64,000 bases of DNA from Anoplopoma fimbria. Its lineage: Eukaryota > Chordata > Actinopteri > Perciformes > Anoplopomatidae. The stretch spans positions 21,698,334-21,762,333 of the forward strand of contig NC_072449.1 in NCBI RefSeq assembly GCF_027596085.1, read 5' to 3'. Under the pieces are notes generated by a model. The model was not told the DNA's origin. It did not search any database and worked only from the letters and a program-made list of their open reading frames with translations. How positions within the stretch are numbered: the stretch's first letter is position 1; the number at the start of each line of letters is the position of its first letter. Below are positions 1 to 30,830 of this stretch, one piece after another. The position numbers and the translations under genes were made by a program.

Positions 1-1470
1 ACCCTGTTTCCAGTCGTTATGCTAAGCTAGGCTAACCTGGCTGTGGGCGCTGTGTGTGTGTCAGTGCATGTTCAAGGTGAGATAGTAAAACGACTTTGCT
101 CTTCTGACTGTGTGTAACACTAGTAACCAAGAGGGCCAAACCTCAGGGGAATGCAGTCTGCTCTTTCCAGACTTTCAGGCAACTGGGACAGAAAGCAGTT
201 TATAAATAAATGTTTCACTGCCAGAATGCCTGATGAGCCCCTCTACGTCAAGCCCTGACAGGAAATAGGCAGAGGATGCCACCAAGTTAAACGTTTTGTT
301 GTCGTAGATATTTAAAATAAACAAAAGTAAAACCATCTGAAATATGTGGATGCAGCATATTAGAACTACCGCATTTCCTGACTTTTCTGGATGTAAAACA
401 CACATTTGATCTAACAGGATAGCATCCATTTCTATTTCATACACCATTGGCAGTGGCCTATATATTGCACCCTTTAACTTTAGGGGAAATAATATAGAAA
501 AAAACATGACAACATGAATGAAGGGCAATATACCAAAAAATACAATGTATTTTTCTTTTCAAGATTGTGGATCCCTAATTTCATCAAATGCATCACCTGT
601 AATTATCATATTTTGTTTCTTTATGTGTGAGACAGTTGAATAATAATAGAACTGCAGCACCTGCAAAGTTGTAATCATTAAGCATAACTATAAACACAAG
701 ACTCAGGTTTGAACCATAATCATTTTTATGTGGCTGTTTAATATTCATGGCACATATGCCATGGAACAAATAACCCCTCATATAAGCATGTTTGTTCGTA
801 ACAACGCCCCTCCCATGGCACACAGACACAAAGAGAGCAGCATCTGTCAACCCATACTGACACATGCCAAAGAGCACTCTATTAAGACATGATTAATGAG
901 ATATACAATGGTTATTATTTTGCATGTGACCAGCTGGGATACATGCTGAGTGATTAGTAACTATGATTCAATATAATAATAATAATAATAATTTATTTTT
1001 AAATCTGCAACTGTCTCAATGCTTATGCCTTTTTGTTAAGCTTATATCCAACCCAGTTATGTTGCTTCCTATAATTCTCCCTTCCCTTCAGCTGGGATGG
1101 ATGAGGATCCTAATGTCATTCAGCCAGTGCACCACCTTGCTGTTCTACAGAGTCAATGAGTAGCTTGTAATTGCCTGTTAAGCAGTTATCTGAAGAGAGA
1201 GTAAACAGTCTTGGTATGTTGATGGCTAGACAGGTTTCCAAAACCATCAAACCATTGATGTATAAAAGTAATGGGGTGTATAGGGGACTAGAGGTAAAAG
1301 GCATTTTAAGTCATGGGTAAATATTGGGATTATTGAACATTGCTTAATACTTGGAAATGCTTTCTATGAAATAAAGGTTATTTTTCTTGTGATTCAAAAT
1401 CTTCAAATAGATTGTTTTGTCTGACCGATAATTCACAGCCCAAATTGATTCAAATCATAATTATACATGA

Positions 1471-1571
1471 CCAAAGAAAGCTGAAAATCCTCACATTTGA
1501 GAAACTGGAACTAGAGATTATTTGTCAATTTTGCTTGAAAAAGTTTAAACAATGAACCGATTATCAAATGG
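1471..1571. repeat. Fragment of a dispersed repeat family
   Basis: The segment shares a block (TCACATTTGAGA followed by a similar CT-GA-CCAGAG-like stretch) with the larger repeat at about 32473-32800. The continuation (TTTTGCTTGAAAAA and an ATCGATTA-like decayed end) matches my memory of a very common teleost short interspersed element. The copy is partial and diverged. The class is not assigned. Confidence 0.5.
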
Positions 1572-2410
1572 CTGCAGATAGATTTACTTATCATTTCAGC
1601 TCTACAAAACAGATATAATGCATTTTCACCAGGCTAAGAGGAAGGAAGAGGAAGTTGTAACATCTAAATTGTCTAGCCTGTGTTGTTTCATGGAGCCTTT
1701 GACCTGATAAGGAAACAGAGCGAACCTTGAGGCAGCGAGGTTACTGAGGGGTCAGAGTTGTTACGAGGGGGCACTGAGGCTATCTGAGGTTGTCAACAGA
1801 CGCTGCAACATTATGGAGTTGTAAAAGTGGTGCAAACAAAGAAATTTGCACTTCAAAAGTGCTGTGTGACCAAACTGTACTGTCAAAATTTGTGTCTAGA
1901 TTTAAAGCTGAAATAGATACCTTGAGAACACTTATGTTTAAAAATGAAACACCTAAGATAAGAAGTTTAGAAAAGAGAATTATAACGTGTCAGAACATTT
2001 TCTACTACATCCTGAAATATTAATAAATTCAAAATGTGCCATTGATTAGACATTCATCCATTTTAGTGGAAAATCCGGTCTCCATAGCTAGAATATCAAG
2101 TATACAACATGTTTTGAACACTTTGGGAGCTCAATCTTATTCTAACTTTCATGTGTCCTGCTCTGTGCACATGTGTGTGGTAGAAGGTATACGTGGTGGG
2201 GTCGTCTTGCTTTGCTGTGAAATTGAGGGGCTGTAAGGTCATGAGTCAAACCTTTGGCTCTATTTCAAGCAGAGACACCTCCTAATCTCTGCCTCCTGTT
2301 CCTATCCTTTACTTTTACTCTCAGGTTTTAGACTCAGTTGTGTGATTGGCCTCCGAAATACAGTAGCACAAAGTCACAGCATGGTATTTTTTTTATTTTT
2401 ACACATTCAT

Positions 2411-2413
<3 letters not shown>

Positions 2414-2487
<74 letters not shown>
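2414..2487. repeat. (CA)37 microsatellite
   Basis: An uninterrupted CA dinucleotide tract of about 74 bases in intergenic DNA. Likely length-polymorphic. Confidence 0.98.
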
Positions 2488-2489
<2 letters not shown>

Positions 2490-5400
2490 AAATATATACA
2501 TATCGCAAATGCAATTTGGTTCATTAAATCCCAAAGTGTTCCTCCTCAGTCCTCCTCCATTACTTTCCGCCGAAAATCTTCAATTATTTATGAGGGATCA
2601 CAGCACCCACAAAGAGTCATGTTCCAACTCCTACAACCCTACACCAGCAAGCCGATACACAGTTCACAATACTTCTGGTCACATAATAACAAGGGAGGCA
2701 CTTAACGGCTGATGCATTCTTGCACACACACACACGCACAGCCTCTACAGTGCATGTGGGTGTGTTATGGAAAAGCTACTCAGTGTTATAGTTGAAAGCA
2801 GGTGAAAACAAATATCGGCCTCATCTCATGAGAAAGTTCAATCAACAACTGCAAACTGCGCGTACAGAAGTGAGTGAGTTTGGACCTGAGGCCTTTATGC
2901 CTGTATCAATTTACAAATAAGCTTCAACAACTCTGCCTGACAAAGACCCTCCTTGTTTTAGATGTTGACAACACTCTGTTAAGTTTATCAGGCAGGAGCA
3001 AAGATGGAGAGTCACTGTTGGGTTTTTTGTGGTGCATTTCAGTCATTGTCACACCAGCTCTCTGTCTCTTTAAATCTCTTTGTCTTTCACACCCGGGAAG
3101 CTCCACACAACCACTCAAATCAAATCAAAAAATCCCCAAGGACCATGCTCTTGGACGGGGGATTGCCCCATCTCTTTCTCTCTTCGAGGGCTGCCGGCTG
3201 AGTTTAATAAAGGCCTTTGTTATGCTGCCCTGCTGCAAATCTCTGTCGTTAAAGCACAATGGGAAGGATCACCAAAATGTGAAATGCATGCAGCAGAAAA
3301 TGCTTTATCAACCACACAGATTCATTATTGCTTCTAGTAGAACAAAAGCAATGTACATGAGAAAGACATAAACCTGATCACATCAGTTCAGGCAGTTTGT
3401 GGTTGTAAAATGATCAAAGAATAAGAAAATGTTTTGAGCCTGATTGTCTGTGGCTTACCTAGAGGGGTACAAAAAAGATAAGGACTGAAATGACATCACT
3501 TTCTATATTACAGAGCTGTGTCCAGGCACACAGGTTTAACAGGTGAACATTTGCTTGGATACTGTATACAGTATCCTGCCAACAGTATTTAAAGTGACAG
3601 TTAACTGTATGCAGATTGCCATAGTCAGAAAAGTTAACAGTTAAGTGCCAGGAAACAGGTTTTTTTCAGTTAATAATGCACCTTGTGAGATATAATGTCA
3701 CTGTTTTTCTCAAAGTAATGTCTTTATGAATCACAACAAGCATCACAGGTCTACTTACTTCTTCCAATTCAGTTTCAGGTTTTGAAACCACGTTGTCAGC
3801 TTCCTCACAAAATATTGCCACTTTCACCAGAAAAGTAGTGCTTCAGGCTCTGAATGTCCATGGCATCGGGCCGGATGTGATGTAAGTCAGTGATAGTCCC
3901 AGCAGCGTGGTTTCAAGGAAAGACAATGTCCCAACAACTTCACTGGTGTGGGCAAGATCCCACCACTACATCAAGCACTGTGCCTTTTCAAATGAGTACT
4001 ACTAGTGTGGGACTAGTGGCATAAGTAAAAACCTGGAATGGATTTCGGAGTGGACCATTTTCCCACATGAGACCAAAGAGATGGGTTACTCATTCTATCA
4101 ATCCCTCCATTCAACACTAGGAGAAAAGATAATTAAATGCTTGTATATCCACATTTAAGAACACTCACATAGACCTTATTAACCTTTTTAACAAGTGTGA
4201 GACAATACTTCATTATCTTTCTGTTTATAGAAATAAATGTTAGTTATACTATATTCTGTTTAAATGTTAACATTATTTGGCCCAAAAGTATTTAAATATG
4301 ATGAAAAATCAAGTGGTACTATATCCTACTAAATTATCTTCTTGGTCCTTTGAATCAAGCTTCTCCAAGCTTCAATTTGAAAAAATGGTGAGTAATGTAC
4401 AATATGGCAGGTAACAATTCAGCACATTGATGTCTCCAAACAAATATTGACTGTTGATTGCACACAGAGACGTTTCTTGCTCAACAAATGTTAAATAATC
4501 ATCTGCATTTAAAGAAAGGCGCAGTCACATATATTTTACAATGACAGCTTTAAAAACTTTTCAATGAACAGCCCTGATTCTCTGTGATCCTCAGCTTCCG
4601 AAGGTTTTTGCCCTGCCTTCTCCCTTTTGTCTGTCTCGTGGTTTCCCTCCCACTCCTGCCTCAGTGCGAGTTCAAAGTCTGGCAGCAACAGCCATCAGCC
4701 TGAAATGCACCTTACAATTTAAACCAGCCCACCAATCACAAGCCTCTTTGACCAGTAACAGTCGCTAGTAACATTTGCACAACAAAAGAGAGCTGATTCA
4801 TCAACCCCCCTTTCGCCTCCCCTTTCCTTCGCTCCCTTTCCCTTCCACCGTGACTCCTCCTCTCCTGTCTTTGTGCTCGGACCCAAAAACCCCTTCTACC
4901 CCAGGGACCCTCCTCCCCTTTGCACTAATCTCCCTTAGCCCATTGGATTGACTGGTCAGGGCTCCCACTCAGTGCATCCAGACCCCCTCACCCTGCACCC
5001 CACAGGACACATTATAGTCTGGCTTCATTTGAAGGCCCTCATCCTCCTCCTCCTCCTCCTCCTCTGCCGTGCTTGGATGAAGCATGGATAGTAACCACAG
5101 CACATTGAAGCACGCGGTGCAATTTTGGCAGTTGACTTGTATTGCAAACAATAAAGACAAGTACATGAGTGTAATCCTGGAAACACAGGAAATTTGCTTT
5201 GGGGCTTATTTGTCAAGAGGGGTTGATTTTGTGTTCTTCATTCATTGCTACAATGACACAGCGTGAAATCGGGACAGTTTACAGGCTGTTTTTCATTTCA
5301 GTTCTATTTTAGTAGTCAAATGCCTTGGTCATGTTACGGCTAAAAGGGTCCTCTTTGTAGGTACTTAAAGATCCCCACACATACACACATCATGTAAGGC

Positions 5401-5948
5401 TCCCATGGGGTTTGAGGTTGGCCATATAGAGTTTAGCCTTTGCTTTCACATTTGGTGTTTCTATAGCAACAGTGAGAGGGACCCCCTACTCAATTTTGAA
5501 CACCATTAACATACCCTGCCTTCGTTTTGTGATTAGTGGGGTGTCCCACACACAGACACTGCTACAGAGGAGGCTGTGCTAAGCTGTGGTCTAATGGGGT
5601 AAGTGAAAGGCAAAGGATTAGTATCAGGGTTTGGAATATGTTTTTAAATCATTTCAACTTCTGTGAAACATAGTCGAAATAAAACGCAAACCATTGCAAC
5701 AGGTGTTATGCAGAATGTAAATTAAGAATTAAAGTTCTTGTTTTTTGTAAGATCAGGGGAATCTAGAATTGATAAGCATATCTATCATACATGATAGATT
5801 AGTGATTGGATGGCACTTTGTGCAGCCTGTGGTAAGGCTGTCAAACTCCTTCTGTGTAACATATTAGTTGGCAACAACAGGTATACAGAATAAATGAGAC
5901 AGATTATGTGCTGTCACATTTTAATTAAACAACTCTGTCCAGGAGCGA

Positions 5949-7425
5949 TCAGTCACAGGTCCTCTTAAAGATCCTTCTAATCAGTCTGAATAAAGCGTTG
6001 TCCCTGCCAACCTTGGAGGCTCTCTCCCAAAGGCTGTCCTGCTTCCACAGTCCCCGCCCCTTCTTCTCAGCTTTGACCTCTGCCCTGTGCAGCCGTTTGA
6101 GGAGACGCCAGTAGAGGCGAGAGTCAGGCAGGACCCCGACTACGGGCGCAGTGCGAGCCAGACCGAGCCTCAGGACCTCTTCATTCATAGAGTAGCTCCA
6201 CATCAACCCCTGCTGGAGAGACAAAGAAATTACTCTATGGAATATAAACTCCTATCAGTCTAACATCAGGTTTACGTCTACTATACCTGTATACAAGTCT
6301 ACAGGTACTTTTTCAGCCACTGGCTGAGAGACTGACTCCACTGACCACACTCCCTTCGTCTCACCTACTCACCCTGCTTTGAGACACCAGACAGTGTAGC
6401 ATGTCATCTTCTCGGCTGATAAGTTTTAGCCAGACTGTTTGGGCAGGAGCCAAGTTCTTCTGCAGCCAAACCCTCCCCTCTGGAGTCAACTCCACTCCTG
6501 CAAGATGCACCAGTATTGGGGATGTGAACACACCTAAAGAGGACATAAAAGAGCATTTTACCTCACGTGCTGCAGGAAAGCATAGCTGATCTGTAGTTAA
6601 GTACACTGTAATACTGATTATCATTAGGGCTGGGTTTTCTTTGATCATTTTTTTATAGACCCAGTATGAAAGCGGAGTTTTGGTACCAATACAAAAATAA
6701 TACCTTTGTTTTTTACCTTATTTTGAGAATTATATATGTGTTTTTCTACTATCATTTTTGGGGGGATTTAACAAAAGAAAATTAACTTTTCAAAAGTCAA
6801 CTGTGGTCTAAACACAAGCAGCTGTACAGGAACTTTGCCTATATATGGTAGTCTAATATTGGAAAAGATTAAGCTTCATTTCAGTAACTAACTAAACAAG
6901 ACTAAAAATTTGACAAGACATTATAATTAGTACTGACAAATTTTGGTTTGGCGGTTTGGTTTTTATGATTCAATTTTGAGCCCTATATAACTTTGATTGG
7001 TCGAGACTTATCATGATAAATAGCACACGCAGACCAACCACATCTATAAAAGAAACTCAAGTAAATCATCTCTCTGTATAGCCACAGTCCCAAACGATGG
7101 GTCTAACCAGCTTTAAAACTTGGGAGGTCAAGTGGGACAAAGGTAATATTTGAAATAACTCGTGAGAGCCAATCTGTTCATGTGAGTCCTTCACACTAAA
7201 GATGCTGATGGAGCACTCTATATAAAGAATAAGCTGCTTAAAGTTATTGGTCAGTGAACACCATAATTTGATAAAAAAGATAACAAGCTTACCTGTCACT
7301 CTCCCTCATGAAAAGATGATGAAATGCAACAGTCTGACATTTACAGTGTGCTGATTGGACCATTTTAATTGTTCAGACTCTTGATAGGTTATTCTTTTGT
7401 AAGGCAGAATACAAGCTGAAATATT

Positions 7426-7501
<76 letters not shown>

Positions 7502-8546
7502 CATGATTTCACTCAAAGGATACTCTTACCTTTGTGTTTTGAAATAATCGGAGAGACAACTGGCAGATAAATTGGGACATGTTCCACTTCAAGTCCTCTC
7601 TCTGTGATTGAATGAACTTTCCCACGAAGGCTGACGTTCCTCTCAATAAAACGAGCAGGGATCTCAGAAGCAGCATGAAATTTGGTGACCTGAAGTGGTG
7701 GAATGAGACGGCTCAGATGCAACGTTGAATGACTAATTTGTCTGAAAATTTTATTTCATTAACATACTGCAAGCCTTGTATTATTAGAGACAATGAAATT
7801 TGGAATTATGTGAGTGAATAGAAGCTAATAGACGGCAAGAATTTATAGTTTCCACTTTACGAAAGAGTATTAGTGTTAGTATTTTGAACCTGAAACAAAG
7901 TAGGGAGGTTATTATTGTGCAACAGCAAATGCTTATGAAATCCAAAATGCAACCGTAAACTGAGTCTGTAATTTGAGGGTCCCCTTGCCCCAGTGTGTGC
8001 CTTAATTCTCTTACCAGTTTGATACTCCTTGCAATGACAATGACACCAGCAACTGCCAGTCCTGTGCTTATGTTCTTTGTGAGAGACAAAAGAGCAATGA
8101 AGGGTTTAGAGTTGACAGGATAACCATCAATCCAATTGAACATGTCTAGGATAATGACAATGTTAGCAGTTTGTGTTATTAGTGACACACAGGGGCATCA
8201 AAAACCCCACTGGCAACAACTGGTGAAGCATGACGGGATCTTGTGTGTATATACAATCAGGGATTCTTTTTTTGTATTTTATTTCCATATACCACCCACT
8301 GACAGATTGACCGTAGATGCACGTGGCTCACGTAGACTAAGGCAATGAAGTAACCATATTGCACGCTCATGTACAGTCAAATTCAGGTCATACAAAAGAC
8401 ACTCCTACCCGCACAAACGTTAAATTATCATCTGCAAACTGAGATATTAAAGACACGATGTTATGAGTCGATCGATTTCCTGGATCTCTTTGTTGTCTGT
8501 CTGTCAGTCTCTCGTCGGTTTCTGTTTCTCTGGAAGACTCCGGCAT
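5949..8546 (-). CDS. C3orf33 homologue (SNase-like, one membrane segment)
   Basis: Five exons on the minus strand: 8409-8546, 8015-8074, 7530-7689, 6373-6533 and 5949-6212. All introns are GT-AG and the phases agree, giving 260 residues. The human protein is about 294 residues. Residues 33-46 (ISQFADDNLTFVR) and 47-66 (NISTGLAVAGVIVIARSIKL, a hydrophobic membrane-type segment) match the human N-terminus. Exons 3-5 carry IPARFIERNVSLRG, VHLAGVELTPEGRVWLQ and MNEEVLRLGLARTAP, a staphylococcal-nuclease-like fold as I recall it for this family. The start is the first Met in frame before the conserved block. The protein is reported, as I recall, as a mitochondrial inner-membrane organiser (MISO) and earlier as an AP-1 modulator; the sequence shows neither directly. 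An ATTAAA at 5920-5925 would give a very short 3' UTR. It is divergent from med13. Confidence 0.9.
7431..7501. repeat. (GT)35 microsatellite in the C3orf33-homologue intron
   Basis: The tract lies in intron 3 of the minus-strand gene. In the transcript it reads (CA)n and begins about 28 nt downstream of the exon 3 donor at 7529. Confidence 0.97.
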
Positions 8547-10044
8547 GTTGTTGACATTTTCTATGTATCCGGCGCTCCGCCTATATGGGAGGGACGCACA
8601 AGAGTATTGCTTGCGTAAAGTCTCCGCCCTGTGGTTTCGTTTGGATATGACAGGATGGCATTGACGTGCGCCTGAATGCATATGTTATAAAACCAGGAAT
8701 TCCAATAATTTTCACTTGGCACTTTAAATTACAAAGTTATTGGTATAGGGTTATTTGAGCAAAATGACATAGCGGAGGGCAAAAGTAGCTCATGCCCATT
8801 GCACCTGAGAATTAAACGATCGACCTATTAGCCTATAACCTACCGGTGAGATCAGGTCCCCATCTTTGTCTGCACAACTTGACCTAGATAACTTCATACA
8901 TGCTGTAGCAGAATGCAATGCACAAAGCAAAAGACTCAGCCAGAAAATGTAATATTCATATTTTTTTTTTATTGATATTCATATTTATGATAATTCATAT
9001 TTTGAGCAAAACCGAACATTTGTCCCCATTCATGAAAAAAAGAGTCAGTTCTTTAAAGCAGTCCCATGCAAGCAGATGTTGCACAGTGGTACACGGTCAG
9101 CCACAGACGTCGGTGAGGAGTGACCACTGACTGTATGACAGACGCACCGGAGCTCTCATCTTGTAAACTGTGAAGTCATGGAGCTACTTGAAGACGGATG
9201 ACGCCCCCATTACCACAAATTGGCCAATAGGAGTTGAGAGGCAGAGTTGTCCTCCTGGCCGCCATTAAAGAATTCAATCCATGAACTGAAATAATGGAAA
9301 TCTGCAGGACCCATGGATCAGCCAGAGAAAAGTAGCCGATGAGTAGTCTCGCCGATTGGGCGTTTCAGCTGTTTTAAGCGTAGTTGTGCTATGACGGGGC
9401 GCTGTGATGGTTTTAGAGAAACGGAGGGCGGCGTAGCTAATTGTTTTATTTAGCTAGCAGGCTAGCGCCGGAGCGCTGGTGTATTAGCTTTTGTGCTAGC
9501 AGGCTAGGAGAGATCAGGGGGAGGGGAGAGTTCCTTTGCTTTGAAATTGTTTCAGATCAGCTAGCTGGCGTTAGCATTAGCACGTCGGGGACTAAGGTTT
9601 TGGGGTGAAGTTTTTTAGTTTTTGAGCTCCTCTTCGTATTGCGCATCTAACTTTTCCGGTGTTTGATTTAACGCCAGTCTCCTCGGGTGATGGTAACGTT
9701 GACTATTTGGTGTTAAGGTAGTGTAGCTGCAAGCTTGCGGCTAACCAGAGCAGACAATACGTTTCAAATAGGATTGATGAGTCGAATAGCTAGAAGCTTA
9801 CAGTTGACGCTATCTGCCTGCCTGTCTAACGTTAGCTTAGCGCTACCGGGCTAGTGGAGGCTAGCGCCGGTCTGAAGTTGTCTGGTTGACTAGCCGCAGC
9901 TAGCCGGAGCTAGCAAGTTGGTCAGCGCTTTAACGGGATCATTACGACTGAACAAGGCTCCCACGGAGACTTCACTACCGCAGCTCTTGCCCCCGACGGT
10001 GATTGAGACAATGGACTTTAACGTCACAACCACGCAGTGAAAGG
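8547..10044. promoter_or_regulatory. Shared divergent promoter region, C3orf33 homologue / med13
   Basis: This 1.5 kb separates two divergent coding starts. It holds a palindromic double CCAAT box (ATTGGCCAAT, 9219-9228), another inverted CCAAT box at 9355-9359, and a YY1-like GCCGCCATT at 9258-9266. The half nearest med13 (about 9350-10040) is richer in CpG and GCTAGC-type words than the flanks and probably contains the med13 5' UTR. No TATA box is obvious. Transcription starts cannot be placed from sequence alone. Confidence 0.6.
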
Positions 10045-28631
<18,587 letters not shown>

Positions 28632-29427
28632 ACTCTAACGGGATCATACTTCTAAGATATGATTGGATGGCTCGCTCAGTCGAATTGTGGATTGCCTGCT
28701 ATGAAGGATCCCCAATTCCATCAGGGCAAATGTGGAGGAAGCATTAAAGTGCTTCCTCCACATTTACAAACTCCTCCCTGGTGTATCTCACAACACTGAC
28801 TCACTGACTACAAGTTTCCATTCAATCTATCAATCAGATGCCAAGAATCCATTTTAGCATTTTGGAAGATCAAGGGACGTTTCATAAAAGGAGAATAAAT
28901 TGTCTTTTTATTGACTGTAGATTGCAATCTATGAAATTTTATCTTAATGAAATGCCTGCATATATTATTTATTGTAAGTTTTTAAATGTGGAATTTTTAA
29001 TGCTTAATATCTTTTATATATTACAAATCCTAGAGGGTGTGTACATCTCACTGTAAAGGAATCGGTTTAAAAAGTGTAATTGTTTCAATTACAACGCGGA
29101 AAAACCTGTTCAAGTGAATTTGCTGTAGATTGCTTTTAGAATATTATTTTTTCAAAGGGTACAGACCTTTTTATTGCCATGCTGTAAAAATGAAGAAAAA
29201 GCTGGCCTGGGCATTTGTGTCCCACCCAATGAGTGGATGAGACTTACCTCTCTCTGCTTTGGCTCCAGAGTCTCTCGCACAGTAACTCAATGAGCTCTGA
29301 AGAGGAATTAAAAGGTACATTGTCAGATTATATATTTTATATAACAGATTTAGGTAATTGTGTGTGTATATGTGTACATATAATTGTGTGCCGCTACTGA
29401 TGGTGCAGCTTCTGTTTTAGGAATAAA
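28632..29427 (+). other. med13 3' UTR and candidate poly(A) signal
   Basis: AATAAA occurs at 29422-29427 and is followed by a GT/T-rich stretch, a good cleavage context about 790 nt after the stop codon. An earlier AATAAA near 28893 could give a shorter transcript. The UTR includes the perfect hairpin at 28728-28765. Confidence 0.55.
28728..28765 (+). repeat. Perfect 16-bp hairpin in the med13 3' UTR
   Basis: Arms AAATGTGGAGGAAGCA (28728-28743) and TGCTTCCTCCACATTT (28750-28765) are exact reverse complements around the loop TTAAAG. There is no downstream U-tract or other known structural RNA feature. Confidence 0.9.
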
Positions 29428-29479
29428 GTGCGTCTACATTATACTCTTTGTTCTTGTGATTTGTTTTTGACATATTTCC

Positions 29480-30160
29480 AAAAAGTTGAAGAAAAATCAT
29501 AGTCAGTCATAATAAATTATTTTGCAAAAAGTAAAAAAAAAAAAATGTCTAAAAAGGTCATAGTATAGTAAATCACAAAATGTCATAGTATTGTATGATT
29601 GTAAACTCATAGTATGTCCAAAAAGTTAAAGAAAAAATCAGTTTAGTATGTCAAAAAAAGTTACCAAAATCATAGTATATTATGTTGATTAAAAAGTCAT
29701 AATATATTATGTCACAAAAAGGCATAGTATAGTATGTCTAAAAAATGTATGAAAAAGTGAAAGTACAGTATGTTCTAAAATGTCATTAAATTGTCACATT
29801 ATTGCATGACTTGAAAAGTCAGAAAAAGTTAAAAGTATATTGCAAAATAATAGTAATAGTAAGTATGTAATAATAGTAATAATAATAATAATAGTATGTC
29901 AAAAAGTCATACCATAGTGAAAAAATAATCATAAAAAAGTCACAGTATATCATTTCGAAAAAAGTCTTCATGAAGTCTTTCATGTCAAGAAAGTCATGGA
30001 AAAACTATAGCATGGCGAAAAAAGTCATAAAAAAGTTGTATAGTATGGCGAAAAATGTCATAGTATGTGGGGCAAAAAAATCATGAAATAGTCATAGTAT
30101 AATAGTTTAAAAAAAAGTCATGAAAAAGTCTTAGTATAGTATGTCGAAAAAAGTCATAGT
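29480..30160. repeat. AT-rich minisatellite, degenerate units
   Basis: About 680 bases of imperfect tandem copies of a unit containing AAAAAGTCATAGTATAGTATGTC, with spacing varying from about 20 to 35 bases. Units are interrupted by AATAAT runs and single-base changes. No open frame persists. Confidence 0.9.
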
Positions 30161-30314
30161 AACATGAACCATTTGTGAAATGTCATGTGATCCACGCCAA
30201 GTTTAAAGAATGTAGGGGTCGGTGCCGTTCTGGAGGGAAGAGCCACCCCTACGCTGCCTCTGATTGGCTACAGCCTGCTTAGAACAAACATTAGCCTAGC
30301 TATGATGGTGACCG

Positions 30315-30358
30315 GCGCTTTCGACCTAGACAGGAGCGACTGTCTAGGTCGAAAGCGC
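30315..30358. repeat. Perfect 19-bp hairpin
   Basis: Arms GCGCTTTCGACCTAGACAG (30315-30333) and its exact reverse complement (30340-30358) flank the loop GAGCGA. It lies in a locally GC-richer island (about 30200-30410) that also has a CCAAT box (GATTGGCTA near 30262), directly after the minisatellite. Confidence 0.95.
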
Positions 30359-30659
30359 TTGTTTTTGTTCCCGTAGCCCGAAAGGAAGACTACTCGGTCC
30401 GAACAACAGTAGCCTTTTTTTTTTTTATTTACCATTTTTGTATATTATCATTAAATTCACTTCTGATCATTTTTTGAGGCAAGAAATCAGCAGCATTTAT
30501 AGATGAAAAGCCAAATCAATAATCGTGGTCAATGATAAATAAGTATATGGTTGATCAGCATACTTCTTCCAGACATCAAATTATGCTGATTAATTCAGTT
30601 TATACAGTAACTTTATTATACAACATGATAATGCTTATTTTTCTATGAGCAATAATTGC

Positions 30660-30830
30660 AGGATATCCACCGCTCCAACCGGCTTTATCTTAAATAAGGT
30701 GCTGGAGGTATCCAAAAGCTTAAACTGATAGAATAGATATCCGCACACTTAGATCTATGCAGAGAACACTTTACTTTTAGTTTTCGGTCTAAGGGACCTT
30801 CACCAGAGCATCCATGGATTCTGACAGAAA
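30660..30830. repeat. Probable interspersed repeat fragment
   Basis: The segment ends with TTTCGGTCTAAGGGACCTTC, a phrase I associate with a common teleost interspersed repeat. Boundaries and class are not determined. Confidence 0.35.

Larger units (their letters stand above)
1..5948. other. Intergenic DNA, no gene supported
   Basis: Both strands were read. Open frames here are short and AT-rich, lack plausible splice partners, and resemble no protein family I know. The stretch holds a (CA)n tract, a (TCC)n tract near 5042-5063, short AAT runs near 975-990, and a fragment of an interspersed repeat near 1471-1571. Distal regulatory DNA cannot be excluded from one sequence. Confidence 0.6.

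Noticed and set aside
2334..2534. Frames of repeating Cys-Val or His-Thr across (CA)n and (GT)n tracts
   Set aside because: They are artefacts of dinucleotide repeats read in frame, with no coding support.
2874..3371. A plus-strand frame containing LLVLDVDNTL, which fits the HAD phosphatase DxDxT motif and recalls UBLCP1
   Set aside because: Only about 12 residues resemble the family; the rest of the frame is unlike any HAD protein, and no neighbouring exons or splice sites support it. Treated as chance.
29480..30160. A CRISPR-like array, because repeats are regularly spaced
   Set aside because: The units are degenerate and AT-rich, spacers are not unique, and the genome is a vertebrate's. 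It is a minisatellite.
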